Part shown: one piece after another, positions 10,297 to 19,851 of the stretch
How positions within the stretch are numbered: the first letter of the stretch is position 1
Layout of the letters: each line of letters starts with the position of its first letter
DNA from: Okeania sp. SIO2B3
GTDB lineage: Bacteria > Cyanobacteriota > Cyanobacteriia > Cyanobacteriales > Microcoleaceae
Direction: 5' to 3'
NCBI RefSeq assembly: GCF_010672525.1
Contig: NZ_JAAHGH010000011.1
Location: 92,350-156,349, forward strand
DNA: 64,000 bases
Position numbers and translations under genes: made by a program
Notes under the pieces: generated by a model
The model's input: the letters and a program-made list of their open reading frames with translations, nothing else
Told to the model about the DNA's origin: nothing
The model's database searches: none

Positions 10297-11439
10297 ATGC
10301 AGCATTCTCTATTAATCAAATTTCAAGGTGCCTTATTAGGAGCAGTTTTAGGAAATCATTTAGGTTATTACTTTGAGTATCAACAAATAGAGAAAGAACG
10401 AAAAAATTATAAATTATCAATAAATAAACATAAATTTTACCTGTTAGATTTAGAGAAACAAAGATTGCCAAAATGGGGAGAAATTACAGTTAATTGTGCA
10501 AATAGCTTAATTAGAAATCAGGAATTTAATCAGGAAGATTGGCAGAAAGTTTATGGAGAATGGCAAGATAATTGGACTAAGAAAAAAGACCAAAGTGGCA
10601 AAACAAATCAGGTAAAATATTCTCAAAAAAAAGCAGAAAAATTTCTAGAGATATTTGATAATAAATTGCTCGATCTTCACTACATAGATAAAGATGATGT
10701 ATTTTATCCCACAGCTAGTAATGCAGTTATAGCAAGCTTGCCAGTAACCTTGCTATATCACGAAGATGAATTGAAACTGGAAAAAAAATTACAGCAATGG
10801 GGAAAAGTTTGGCAAAATTACTCAGATATCAATCTAAGTAACTTAGTAATTGGATATCTTATAGCCCAAGCTTTTACAGAACAACTACATCCCCAAACTA
10901 TAATACCCAAAATTATCGACTATATTGGAGAAAAAGAACCATTAGTAGGGCAACTAAGACAAGTAAAACAATTGATAGATCGGGGAGCAAATTTAGACAC
11001 CGCAATAACTCAGTTATCAAAAAATGTTAAATCTTTTTCCAGGCAGCAAATATTTTCTGAACAACAAGAAAACTCTATCTCGTATGCTTTTTTCATACCC
11101 ATCTGTTTAGCCTTATACTGTTTCCTCAGTACCCCGGAAGACCTGAGTTTAGCAATATTACGAGCGGCAAGAACAAAATGGGCAACTCAAATCTGTACTA
11201 TAGTAGGTACTTTATCAGGAGCTTATAACAGTAGTGCTGGAATTCCTGTAGAATGGCGACAAAAAATGGGAGGAGAACTTTTGGGAATAAATGAAGCAGA
11301 AATTCTGAAGTTGGCCAAAAATCTTTGGGCCGTTTGGTGTGGAGTTTATGACCCAAACAATATGACACAAAATATAGTGCCAGCAGTTGCTGCCAGCAAT
11401 GTAATTCGTCCTCGCCCACACAAAGCTAGTGGATATTGA
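10297..11439 (+). CDS. ADP-ribosylglycohydrolase-like protein
   Basis: A 380-aa soluble, helix-rich protein. The N-terminal GALLGAVLGNHLGYYFEY and the C-terminal GTLSGAYNSSAGIPVEWRQK resemble the opening and closing segments of the ADP-ribosylglycohydrolase (DraG/ARH) fold. The acidic residues that bind the two Mg ions in active enzymes are not obvious: GNHLG stands where active members have GDALG. It may therefore be a catalytically altered cyanobacterial branch. It lies 30 bp upstream of the PgpH-like gene on the same strand, so the two are probably co-transcribed. The family call is moderate and the activity is unknown. Confidence 0.6.
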   Translation: MQHSLLIKFQGALLGAVLGNHLGYYFEYQQIEKERKNYKLSINKHKFYLLDLEKQRLPKWGEITVNCANSLIRNQEFNQEDWQKVYGEWQDNWTKKKDQSGKTNQVKYSQKKAEKFLEIFDNKLLDLHYIDKDDVFYPTASNAVIASLPVTLLYHEDELKLEKKLQQWGKVWQNYSDINLSNLVIGYLIAQAFTEQLHPQTIIPKIIDYIGEKEPLVGQLRQVKQLIDRGANLDTAITQLSKNVKSFSRQQIFSEQQENSISYAFFIPICLALYCFLSTPEDLSLAILRAARTKWATQICTIVGTLSGAYNSSAGIPVEWRQKMGGELLGINEAEILKLAKNLWAVWCGVYDPNNMTQNIVPAVAASNVIRPRPHKASGY

Positions 11440-11469
11440 AAACTCTATGATGTGTAGACATCAAGAAAT

Positions 11470-13989
11470 ATGCATCTGACACATTTAATTGGGAAATTAT
11501 TGAAGCCCCAGAAAAAACAACAATTATCGAGTTGGTCTACTCTGGCAACTTCACCAATTTTAGTGGTGCTGGCAATAGCATCTCTAACAGCTACTATAGG
11601 TCAACGTTACTACAGTCAGCCAAAGTTAGATGAGGGAACTGTTGCTCCTCAAACTATCCGGGCTCCGGAAGGTGCTATAGTTCCGGACAATAAAGTTACT
11701 GAAGAGCAGCGCAAATCAGCTAGACTTGGTGATATTACGGTTTTGATGATTAATGAGTCAGTGAATCAAAAAGTTAACAAAGAGTTAGCTGAAATACTGG
11801 CACTGGGTAATCAAGTCAGAAAGATAGTTGTTAATTTCCCATTTGTAAATACAGGTATATTATCAACAAATACTCAGCGACACCTGCGACAAATTTCCCA
11901 AGAAAAATGGGTTGCTATTCAACAAATAGTAGAGGAGGAGTTAAGAGAAAGACCTCCTGGACCTCAACCAGGAATAACTGCTGATTCTATATTAACTAAA
12001 GAGTCTATTGACTCTTTAGAATTTGTCAGTAACAATAATAATTTGATCGACAATAATCAATTATTAAGTAAGCCATTAATTCTAGCAGACTATCAAGAAA
12101 ATAGTCAAAATTCTATAGTTATTAGTAGTAAAGATCGACAAGCAATTTCAGAATTATTAGCTTATCGCAAAAAAAGTTTTTTTCAAAACTATGACAGAGT
12201 TTTGGATGAGGTATCAAAAGCTCGTGATGTTTACGAGGAGGCAATAGAAGCTCTGGCTAAACAACAAGAAGTCGAAGGTTATGAGGTATATGATTCTACT
12301 TTACTAGAACTGTCTGACACTGACTGGCAAAAAACTCAATTAGGTATTAAAACTGTAAAAGAGCGAATGCTTGCTCAAGGAATATCGCCAAATTTACCTA
12401 AGCAGGAATGGGTTAAAGCACTAAAGGTACAAGTAACTGGTGTAGTTCCTGTGGTGGCGGAAGATTTAGCAATTAATGTTTTGAAGGCTGCTTTGGAGGC
12501 TAATTTATCTCTAGATCCAGAAGGTACTAAGCAATCGGTGGAACTGGCAGCACAAGATATTGAAACAGTAACATACAAAGTTAGAAAGAATGAAGTCATT
12601 GTAAGGAAGGGGAAAAATATTAGCCGTAAGGCATTTGTGTTATTAGATCATTTTGGCTTAAGTCGCCGTACGGTTAATTGGCATGGTTTGGCGGTTTTTG
12701 TAGGTATTGTCAGTGGAGCTGTAGGTATAGTAGTTATAGTAGAAAGGCAATTTAAACCTTGTTTCAGGCGCAGAGATAATATACTTTTGTTGCTTCTGAG
12801 TTTGAGCGTACCATTGCTGATTACCTTGAGAGTACCATGGAGCAGTTTACCAGCTATTGGATTATTGGTAGGAACTTTCTATGGTTCAACTATGGGAGTC
12901 ACAGTGGTGGGATTAATTTCTGCTATACTTCCTATTGGGATGGATGTTGACAAAATAGATTGGTTTGCTAGTGCTGCTGGTGGTATTGTAGGCAGTCTAA
13001 TAGCTGAAAAGATGCGATCGCGTGAAGAACAAGCATTGTTGGGTGTAGGGATAGGATTAACTCAAGGTACTGTTTATTTGTTGACAAATTTGATTGTTCG
13101 TGCAACACCAGGATTATTGTGGTATGCAATCATAGGTCCGGTGGGTTTGCAAGCAGTCGCAGGTTTGGTTTGGAGTATTGTTGCTTTGGGTTTGAGTCCA
13201 TATTTGGAGCATTTGTTTGATTTGATTACTCCGATTCGTTTGTCTGAATTGGCTAATCCTAACCGCCCTCTGTTGAAGCGTTTGGCATCGGAGGCACCTG
13301 GTACTTTTCAGCATACTCTGTTTGTGGCTTCTTTGGCAGAAGCAGGAGCACGAGCAATTGGTTGTAATGTAGAATTGGTGAGAACTGGTACTTTGTATCA
13401 CGATATTGGTAAAATGCACGATCCATTAGGATTTATTGAAAATCAAATGGGTGGACCGAACAAACATGATGAAATTAAAGATCCATGGGTGAGTGTGGAA
13501 ATTATCAGAAAGCACGTTACTGAAGGATTGGTAATGGCTCGTAGATACCGATTACCAAAGGCTATTAGGGCGTTTATTCCAGAGCATCAGGGTACAATGT
13601 TAATTGCTTATTTTTATTATCAAGCTAAACAACGAGCTGAGAAGGGAGCAAGGGTAGTTAAGGAAGAGATGTTTCGGTATGCAGGACCAATTCCACAATC
13701 AAAAGAAACAGCTATTGTGATGTTAGCAGATTCTTGTGAGGCAGCTTTGCGATCGCTCAAGGATGCGACTCATAAGGATGCTTTACAGATGGTGAAGAAA
13801 ATTATGCGGGCAAGGTGGCAGGATAATCAGTTGGTTGATTCTGGTTTGACGAGGGCAGAAATGTCAACTATTGCTGAAATTTTTGTACAAGTTTGGGAAC
13901 AGTACAATCATAAACGTATTGCTTATCCGAAAGCGGCAATGAATCCAAAGCAAGTAAAAACTGTAAAGTCAGTTGTTAGTTCTAATTGA
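11470..13989 (+). CDS. pgpH: 7TM-HD phosphodiesterase of the PgpH/YqfF type
   Basis: An 839-aa membrane protein with the 7TMR-HD plan: one N-terminal TM helix (about 28-45), a long extracytoplasmic 7TMR-HDED domain (about 50-390), a seven-helix membrane block (about 400-590) and a cytoplasmic HD domain. The HD metal ligands are seen at FQHTLF (H615) and YHDIGK (H644, D645), with further conserved His residues in KHDEIKDP and PEHQGT. Characterised PgpH enzymes hydrolyse cyclic di-AMP; the same role is expected here but not shown. It follows the ADP-ribosylglycohydrolase-like gene after 30 bp. The start ATG 11470 precedes a short basic cytoplasmic N-terminus. Confidence 0.9.
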   Translation: MHLTHLIGKLLKPQKKQQLSSWSTLATSPILVVLAIASLTATIGQRYYSQPKLDEGTVAPQTIRAPEGAIVPDNKVTEEQRKSARLGDITVLMINESVNQKVNKELAEILALGNQVRKIVVNFPFVNTGILSTNTQRHLRQISQEKWVAIQQIVEEELRERPPGPQPGITADSILTKESIDSLEFVSNNNNLIDNNQLLSKPLILADYQENSQNSIVISSKDRQAISELLAYRKKSFFQNYDRVLDEVSKARDVYEEAIEALAKQQEVEGYEVYDSTLLELSDTDWQKTQLGIKTVKERMLAQGISPNLPKQEWVKALKVQVTGVVPVVAEDLAINVLKAALEANLSLDPEGTKQSVELAAQDIETVTYKVRKNEVIVRKGKNISRKAFVLLDHFGLSRRTVNWHGLAVFVGIVSGAVGIVVIVERQFKPCFRRRDNILLLLLSLSVPLLITLRVPWSSLPAIGLLVGTFYGSTMGVTVVGLISAILPIGMDVDKIDWFASAAGGIVGSLIAEKMRSREEQALLGVGIGLTQGTVYLLTNLIVRATPGLLWYAIIGPVGLQAVAGLVWSIVALGLSPYLEHLFDLITPIRLSELANPNRPLLKRLASEAPGTFQHTLFVASLAEAGARAIGCNVELVRTGTLYHDIGKMHDPLGFIENQMGGPNKHDEIKDPWVSVEIIRKHVTEGLVMARRYRLPKAIRAFIPEHQGTMLIAYFYYQAKQRAEKGARVVKEEMFRYAGPIPQSKETAIVMLADSCEAALRSLKDATHKDALQMVKKIMRARWQDNQLVDSGLTRAEMSTIAEIFVQVWEQYNHKRIAYPKAAMNPKQVKTVKSVVSSN

Positions 13990-14047
13990 AGGAAGAAGGA
14001 AGAAGAAGGAAGAAGAAGGAAGAAGAAGGAAGAAGAAGGAAGAAGAC
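13987..14047 (+). repeat. 10-bp tandem repeat (GGAAGAAGAA)n
   Basis: Five to six copies of a purine-only 10-mer begin at the stop codon of the PgpH-like gene. All purines lie on one strand, which could form triplex or slipped structures. No gene is supported in the 13990-14441 gap. Confidence 0.9.
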
Positions 14048-14291
14048 TTTTATAGTGGTACTTAGAAATTTTTTGGTAGGAAAAATGCGTCAAAGTCAGT
14101 CTAGACAAGGGAATTACGTCAAAGCCTTAAAAATGGCTAAAACCCTTGCTAATTCAGGATTTATGACTTTTTGACGTAAAAGCCTCTGCCTATCTATATT
14201 TGAGCGTATTTTCTGCCTTTATTTTGTGTAAGTCCCAATAGTCAAATTCTCAGGGAAATATTCAGCATCAATACTCAATTATGACCACTAC

Positions 14292-14384
14292 TATAGTCAT
14301 TCTGAATAAGACTGGAAAACTTTTTCAGCTGAAACTCTTTCAAGGCAAGAAACCCTTGTCTTAATCTTAACTGGAATGACTATA
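14292..14384. mobile_element. MITE-like element, family 6 (TATAGTCATTC ends)
   Basis: TATAGTCATTC at 14292-14302 is the perfect inverse of GAATGACTATA at 14374-14384, and the inner sequences (GAATAAGAC and GTCTTAATCTTAA) extend the pairing imperfectly. The 93-bp element has no coding capacity. Only one copy is in the window, so mobility is inferred from shape. Confidence 0.6.
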
Positions 14385-14391
14385 TTTTCTC

Positions 14392-14437
14392 CTGAATTCT
14401 CAATTCTCAATTCTCAATTCTAAATTCTGAATTCTCT
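14392..14437. repeat. Heptanucleotide tandem repeat around AATTCTC
   Basis: About six imperfect copies of the 7-mer AATTCTC, just before the end of radC. Same 7-bp period as several other arrays in the window, with a different sequence. Confidence 0.85.
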
Positions 14438-14441
14438 CATA

Positions 14442-15173
14442 TCAATCTCCTTGAGGGTATTCTTCCCACAAATTAGTTGTCTGACGCAGACTGGAATGTT
14501 CTCCATTACCCATAATGATATGGTCGAGTAGGGGAATGGCTAAAAATTGCGCTCCTGCTAAGAGTTGCCTGGTTAAGTTGATATCTTCGGGACTTGGTTC
14601 CACATTTCCTGAAGGATGATTGTGAGAAATAATAACTCTGGTTGCACCTTGGCGAATCACTTCTCGAAAAATTTCACGGGGATGAGCTAATGTTTCTGTT
14701 GCGGTACCGATGGTAATTACCTGAGTTCCCAGTAAGCGGTTATTTACATCTAAGAGTAAAACGGCAAATTTTTCTTGGGTTTGCCACATTAAATCTTGAC
14801 TTAAAGCATCTGCGGCAGCTTGGGGACTTTCAATAAGAGCTAATTCTGGAGGGCGAGATTGAAATACTCTTTTTCCTAATTCAATGGCAGCTAGAATAGT
14901 TGTTGCTTTTGCTGTACCAATACCATGAATTTGAGTTAATTCTTGAACTGTAATATTACGGAGAATTGAGAGAGGGTCGCGCTGATGTTGACTTAATTGA
15001 TTGAGTATATATTGTCCGAGACCTACAGCAGAAAGTTTCCCTTTTCCTTGACCAGTACCTAAGAGAATAGCAATTAATTCTGCAGTGGAAAGACTTTTCG
15101 GACCAGAGGCAATTAATCTTTCTCGTGGTCGTTCATTGCTAGGTAAGTCTGCAATTCTGAGACTGTAGGTCAT
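14442..15173 (-). CDS. radC: RadC-like JAB/MPN+ domain protein
   Basis: A 243-aa protein of normal family length. The N-terminal region carries [20 protein letters not shown] and a helix-hairpin-helix ([20 protein letters not shown]); the C-terminal region is a JAB1/MPN+ metalloprotease-like domain with the JAMM signature [16 protein letters not shown]. RadC was named as a DNA repair protein, but that role has been questioned and the true substrate is unknown. The ATG at 15173 gives the conserved [18 protein letters not shown] start. Upstream lies a heptamer array, (CAGTTAT)n type, at about 15175-15210. Confidence 0.95.
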   Translation of the reverse strand: MTYSLRIADLPSNERPRERLIASGPKSLSTAELIAILLGTGQGKGKLSAVGLGQYILNQLSQHQRDPLSILRNITVQELTQIHGIGTAKATTILAAIELGKRVFQSRPPELALIESPQAAADALSQDLMWQTQEKFAVLLLDVNNRLLGTQVITIGTATETLAHPREIFREVIRQGATRVIISHNHPSGNVEPSPEDINLTRQLLAGAQFLAIPLLDHIIMGNGEHSSLRQTTNLWEEYPQGD

Positions 15174-16040
15174 TTCAGTTATCAGTTATCAGTTATTAGT
15201 TATTAGTTAGCCTCTTAACAGAGGAGCTACACTATCAGTAATTTGGAGTAAAATGGAGTATAACTAAATCAAATTACTCTAAATATTCCGAATTACTCTG
15301 GGTTATCGACTACTCATTTATGTACTATGAAAAAACTAAGGTCGATAATTTCTAAACATAACATAAGTTACTCCAAGAAACTAGACACAAAACAAAAACT
15401 TCATATAACTCCGTATTATTTTGGATATCTAGAATTTTTACTTCCAGATTATCCCTGAGTTATCTCAGCAGGTGACAAGGAAACTATTAGTACCTGTGCA
15501 AAATTAATTTAATATTTGTCAGTAGGGAGTCGGGAGTAGGGCATAAAAATATACATTTGTGTACAATATATCAATCTAAAAATACAGCAGATTTCACCAA
15601 ATGTGAGGTACACCCATAGCGGGCAAGATGCCTGCACTGAGAACATTTAATTGTTAATATATGTACTTTATATACGACCGAATATGCTGTATTTTTTCCT
15701 ACCTATTTAAGCTGACTATCAAATATACAATATACATCTCCAATAATAAAAAATAAAATTAATATCGTACAAAAATAATTAATTCTTTACTGTATACTCC
15801 CTAGGAATCTTCCATACATCCCTAATGCATAATCCCTACTCCCTCTTTTGGAGGAGATGTCTAATTAATATTGCTTTACTACTTAAAGGATAAATAGAAA
15901 AAAAGCTTTTATAAATAATAGTTTAAGACCAAGATAAAGCTGATTTAAAATTATCAGGAGTTTGTATTTACTGAGGGTTAAATCAGCAGTATCGCTAACT
16001 TTGATCTAGATTTATCTGCATATAATTTTAGGTTTATTAA
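15174..16040. other. 867-bp non-coding stretch between radC and the DUF6653-like gene
   Basis: AT-rich sequence with no supportable gene. It holds a (CAGTTAT/TAGTTAT)n heptamer array at about 15175-15210 and, at about 15617-15640, the dispersed motif GCGGGCAAGATGCCTGCAC, which recurs at about 23897. No complete inverted-repeat element was found. Confidence 0.6.
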
Positions 16041-16565
16041 CTAATACAACCAACTCTGATATTCTGAATTAGCATCTTTCATTTCTTCGTATAACCAAAC
16101 CATGCGATCGAGAAACCACATTTTGCCTAAAAGTACTAGAGTAACTCCTAATAAAGTCGGCCATATATTCAACTGAATTAATCCCCAAATACAAAATGGT
16201 AAACCTACAAAAGAAATGAAATTAAGAATATTAATTACGGGTTGATGGTGTTTGGGAATTTCTATTTTTTGACGGTTTAACCAAACTCTTTCTCCGAAGA
16301 CTGCTTTTGAGAACCAATTATTTGTTGAGGTTGGTTTGGGAAAAATTCTGGGATTTATCCAAGTCCAAATAATGGCAATAATAATGGGAATTAGACACCA
16401 CCAATTAATCCAAGTTCGACTCCAAATAGAAACAATTATTAAAGGTAATATGGGGAACCGAGTTAAGACACTCGGTAGTGCATAGCGCAAAGTGTGGGAT
16501 AAGTAATTAGGTCCTTCCAACTCCAAGGAGCGATACAGAGTAACGTAACGCGGAGCGAACGCCAA
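16041..16565 (-). CDS. DUF6653-like membrane protein with an odd N-terminus
   Basis: A 174-aa protein with about four hydrophobic helices (PLIIVSIWSR, CLIPIIIAIIWTWI, ILNFISFVGLPFCIWGLI, LLGVTLVLLGKMWFL) and the WSRTWINWW and VWLNR segments that I associate with the DUF6653 family; that family link is from memory. The first 35 residues look foreign. They are encoded by repeat-like DNA (GTAACGTAACGCGGAGCGAA) and lack membrane character, so the natural 5' end was probably replaced or truncated. Function is unknown. It lies alone between long non-coding stretches. Confidence 0.55.
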   Translation of the reverse strand: MAFAPRYVTLYRSLELEGPNYLSHTLRYALPSVLTRFPILPLIIVSIWSRTWINWWCLIPIIIAIIWTWINPRIFPKPTSTNNWFSKAVFGERVWLNRQKIEIPKHHQPVINILNFISFVGLPFCIWGLIQLNIWPTLLGVTLVLLGKMWFLDRMVWLYEEMKDANSEYQSWLY

Positions 16566-16882
16566 CTCAGCTCAATGTGGCTGCAGTATTTTCTTTGGGA
16601 GTATGAACCCAAATCCAAATGTCATAATATTTTTTTGTGTTGAAGGAAGTTATAAGTTTAAATTTTAGCAGCTAATATTAAAGCTGGTAGTTTTGTTATC
16701 AAAAGTGGTTTTGATAAGTAACTGATGATTTTGGCAGTTTCTTTTCTGACAGTTTAAAAAATAAATTAAGCAATATTTTGATATGAAATCTCAAAAGTTT
16801 TGCTACATATCTTTGGTTGGGAGGTAGGGATGTTGTATGCAAGGTCTGTAGGAAGTGCTGAATCTTGAAGGCGAGTGCTATA

Positions 16883-17815
16883 CCTACTTCCCCTCTCTGT
16901 TGCGGATGTCGCAATAGTCATTTCATTTTGTGAAGCACCAAGATTTGAGGTGGGTGGAGGGAAAATACCTACTTCCCCTCTCTGTTGCGGATGTCGCAAT
17001 AGTCATTTCATTTTGTGAAGCACCAAGATTTGAGGTGTGTGATGGGGAAAATATCTACTTCCCCTCTCTGTTGCGGATGTCGCAATAGCCATTTCATTTT
17101 GTGAAGCACCAAGATTTGAGGTGGGTGGAGGGAAAATATTTACTTCCCCTTTCTGTTGCGGATATCGCAATAGTCATTTCATTTTGTGAAGCACCAAGAT
17201 TTGAGGTGTGTGATGGGGAAAATATCTACTTCTCCTCTCTGTTGCGGATGTCGCAATAGTCATTTCATTTTGTGAAGCACCAAGATTTGAGGTGTGTGAT
17301 GGGGAAAATATCTACTTCCCCTCTTTGTTGCGGATGTCGCAATAGTCATTTCATTTTGTGAAGCACCAAGATTTGAGGTGGGTGGAGGGAAAATACCTAC
17401 TTCCCCTCTCTGTTGCGGATGTCGCAATAGTCATTTCATTTTGTGAAGCACCAAGATTTGAGGTGTGTGATGGGGAAAATATCTACTTCCCCTCTCTGTT
17501 GCGGATGTCGCAATAGTCATTTCATTTTGTGAAGCACCAAGATTTGAGGTGTGTGATGGGGAAAATATCTACTTCCCCTCTCTGTTGCGGATGTCGCAAT
17601 AGTCATTTCATTTTGTGAAGCACCAAAATTTGAGGTGGGTGGAGGGAAAATATTTACTTCCCCTTTCTGTTGCGGATATCGCAATAGTCATTTCATTTTA
17701 TCAAGCACCACAAATTTGAGGTGGGTGGAGGGAAAATATTTACTTCCCCTTTCTGTTGCGGATATCGCAATAGTCATTTCATTTTATCAAGCACCACAAA
17801 TTTGAGGTCTGTGAA
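16883..17815. repeat. 85/86-bp tandem repeat array, 11 copies
   Basis: Eleven head-to-tail copies built around GTTGCGGATGTCGCAATAG followed by CATTTCATTTTGTGAAGCAC. Two main variants alternate: an 85-bp form with GGTGGGTGGAGGGAAAAT and an 86-bp form with GGTGTGTGATGGGGAAAAT. The last two copies have drifted (TTTTATCAAGCACC, GGATATCGC). The period is not a multiple of three in the 85/86 mix and stops occur in all frames, so it is non-coding. 16566-16882 just before it holds nothing recognisable. Confidence 0.95.
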
Positions 17816-17844
17816 AATGAGGCGATGATAATTACAACGTCTTA

Positions 17845-17999
17845 TATCATGTCCGGATAAGAGCGTGATAAAAAAACTTTCTCTTTCTTCTTCTTTCTAC
17901 CCTCCTGACTCGGTCGTTCCCCTCCAGGGAGGGGCCCGCGGGTGGGTTGACTCCTGACTCCTTCGTCGTTTATTTATAACTGTTCAACCGGACATGATA
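17845..17999. mobile_element. MITE-like element, family 3 (TATCATGTCCGG ends), copy 1
   Basis: Perfect 12-bp inverted ends TATCATGTCCGG and CCGGACATGATA, flanked by TTA on both sides (17842-17844 and 18000-18002). The uninterrupted site ACAACGTCTTAGTTTTT is present three times in the neighbouring repeat (about 18055, 18277, 18341), so the insertion and its 3-bp duplication can be read directly. It carries the G-rich palindromic motif inside and encodes nothing. Confidence 0.93.
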
Positions 18000-18360
18000 T
18001 TAGTTTTTCTGCTGTTATAGTTTTTGTGATGGTGAAAAATCAGGCACTAAAAACTACAACGTCTTAGTTTTTGGCGTTGATAGGCGTTGGATGCGGGATA
18101 ATTTTAATAGTTTTGTGGAAGTGGAATGGGCATCTTGCCCGTTCCTTATATTTTCCCGTTCCTGATATTTTTGGGACAGGCAGGGACAGGCAGGACACCT
18201 GCCCCCACTTACCACTTATATTCATCCCGCCCCTCAGCAATGCCTTTGTGGTGGTGAAAAATCAGGCACTGAAAACTACAACGTCTTAGTTTTTTTGCTG
18301 TTGTAGATTTTGTGGTGGTGAAAAATAAGGTACTGAAAACTACAACGTCTTAGTTTTTTA
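18000..18360 (+). repeat. About 64-bp direct repeat (GGTGAAAAATCAGGCACTGA), three to four copies
   Basis: Units ending in ACTACAACGTCTTAGTTTTT occur at about 18001-18073, 18250-18293 and 18294-18357, with a fourth partial one before the MITE at 17830. Between the first two lies about 170 bp of unrelated sequence containing GGGACAGGCAGGGACAGGCAG. From 18361 to the LRR gene the sequence is AT-rich without further features. Confidence 0.85.
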
Positions 18361-18567
18361 ATCTATTTACTGTTGTATGATTTTTACTCAAAAGGTATTC
18401 TAGCACATTACTAAAATACTGATAAAATTTCTAGCTAAAGGATAGGGTAGTTATCTATAAGAATTTTTTGTAGGTTGGGTTCAAGTAAGAAAGTTCTGAT
18501 GGTTGTGGAGAATCAATATTTGTATTTGTAGATATTATAATGATGGTGAAAATTATTTTATTGAGCT

Positions 18568-19320
18568 ATGATTTCTCCTAAAACAAATAAGCAGAATCAG
18601 ATACCACAACGTTTTCAAGAAAGAATACAAACTGCTAAAGACAACAAACTTAAGGAGTTAGACTTAAGTAATAATTTTTCTAGCAGAGATGATGAAAAAT
18701 TAACTGAAATTCCTACTGAGGTTTGGGAGTTAGAGCAGCTAGAAGTATTAAATTTAAATGATAATCAATTAACAACTATCCCTAAATCAATCACTAAACT
18801 TACCAATTTAACTGAACTTTATTTAAGGGACAATCAATTAACAACTATCCCTAAATCAATCACTAAACTTACCAATTTCACTCGACTTTATTTAAGTGAT
18901 AATCAATTAGCAACAATCCCGGAATCCATCGCTAAACTTACCTATTTAACTGTGCTTGATTTAAGCCGTAATCAATTAACAACTATCCCGGAATCAATTA
19001 CGAAACTCACTAATTTAAATGAACTTGATTTAAGCCGTAATCAATTAACAACTATCCCGGAATCAATTACGAAACTCACTAATTTAACTCAGCTTGATTT
19101 AAGTGATAATCAATTAACAAGCATCCCGGAATCAATTACGAAACTCGCAAATTTAACTCAGATTTATTTAAGAGGTAATCAATTAACAAGCATCCCGGAA
19201 TCCATCACTCAACTTACCAATTTAACTGGGCTTTATTTAAGTGATAATCCCCTGGAAACTCCACCAATAGAAATTGCTGAAAAAGGGATTGAACAATCTC
19301 AAATATTTGTTATTCAATAG
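18568..19320 (+). CDS. Leucine-rich repeat protein, probably truncated
   Basis: A 250-aa protein. After a short N-terminal helix (IPQRFQERIQTAKDNKLKEL) come about eight 23-residue LRRs of the form LTNLTELYLRDNQLTTIP. The repeat ends with NPLETPPIEIAEKGIEQSQ, the junction that in cyanobacterial LRR-Roc-COR proteins leads into the GTPase domain, but the frame stops at TAG 19318. The downstream DNA has a fragment in another frame that looks like the end of such a protein. The LRR part alone may still be made. ATG 18568 is the first start of the frame. Confidence 0.75.
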   Translation: MISPKTNKQNQIPQRFQERIQTAKDNKLKELDLSNNFSSRDDEKLTEIPTEVWELEQLEVLNLNDNQLTTIPKSITKLTNLTELYLRDNQLTTIPKSITKLTNFTRLYLSDNQLATIPESIAKLTYLTVLDLSRNQLTTIPESITKLTNLNELDLSRNQLTTIPESITKLTNLTQLDLSDNQLTSIPESITKLANLTQIYLRGNQLTSIPESITQLTNLTGLYLSDNPLETPPIEIAEKGIEQSQIFVIQ

Positions 19321-19480
19321 TTTAGCAACTACCAAAAAATACAAATCATACCCACGCATCAGCAACGCCAAAATTCATAGTTCCTATAATAATCGACTCA
19401 AATATAATAAGTTAATTCCTTGTAATTGTGAGATTTGTAATAATAATCAGAATCCTCACTTCTATAACTTGAGGGAATTA
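19321..19480 (+). pseudogene. Relic of the C-terminal part of an LRR-linked protein
   Basis: In the frame shifted by one relative to the LRR gene, 19400-19480 reads YNKLIPCNCEICNNNQNPHF followed by YNLRELKE. A Cys-x-Cys-x-x-Cys cluster followed by PHFY is, from memory, typical of the end of cyanobacterial Roc-COR or NTPase-LRR proteins. The middle domains are missing, which points to an internal deletion plus frameshift. The relic ends where the antisense FG-GAP fragment begins. Confidence 0.5.
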
Positions 19481-19726
19481 AAAGAAGGTGGGTGCAGCAT
19501 AAAGCCCCACATTCGTCAGTCCGAAGTTGTCAGATTCTTCAGTAAAGCTGGGAGTAGTATTATCTCCAGTATTACGGAAGAAATCGATCTTGCCATTGCT
19601 TGCACCGATAAAAGCATCCGAGTCCCCATCTCCATCAATATCGGCAAAGGTGGGTACAGCATTACTCCCTACATCTTTCAGTCCGAAGGGGTTGGTGGTA
19701 GGAGATAAAAATTTAGGTTCAGCCAT
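19478..19726 (-). CDS. FG-GAP/VCBS repeat fragment, 82 aa
   Basis: Encodes two short repeats with the Ca-binding signature ADIDGDGDSDAFIGASNGKI, typical of FG-GAP/VCBS beta-propeller blades of extracellular cyanobacterial proteins. At 82 aa it is far too short for a propeller, and it stops at the junction with the LRR relic (LYAAPTFF), so the 3' part is lost. The start MAEP and the 45 bp before it are shared with the RTX gene at 22128. Probably a remnant. Confidence 0.6.
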   Translation of the reverse strand: MAEPKFLSPTTNPFGLKDVGSNAVPTFADIDGDGDSDAFIGASNGKIDFFRNTGDNTTPSFTEESDNFGLTNVGLYAAPTFF

Positions 19727-19851
19727 GATTAATTAATTCCTCTAATTTGACAAAGTTTTGATGTTTTTCAGTTATCAGGATTTACCCATGAGGTAGGAAA
19801 AACTAGGATTTGAGATTGCTATCCGTTCCTGACTGCTCCGCAAACCCTGTA

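Noticed and set aside
10297-11439. Active DraG-type regulator of nitrogenase
   Set aside because: The metal-binding acidic motif expected in active ADP-ribosylglycohydrolases is not evident, and no nif or draT gene is nearby.
16699-16999. Minus-strand frames reading MRHPQQRGEVGI in the tandem array
   Set aside because: They repeat only because the DNA is a tandem array; the 85/86-bp period breaks the frame and no product is plausible.
16883-17815. Possible CRISPR array
   Set aside because: The units are 85-86 bp, contiguous and nearly identical along their full length; there are no unique spacers and no cas genes.
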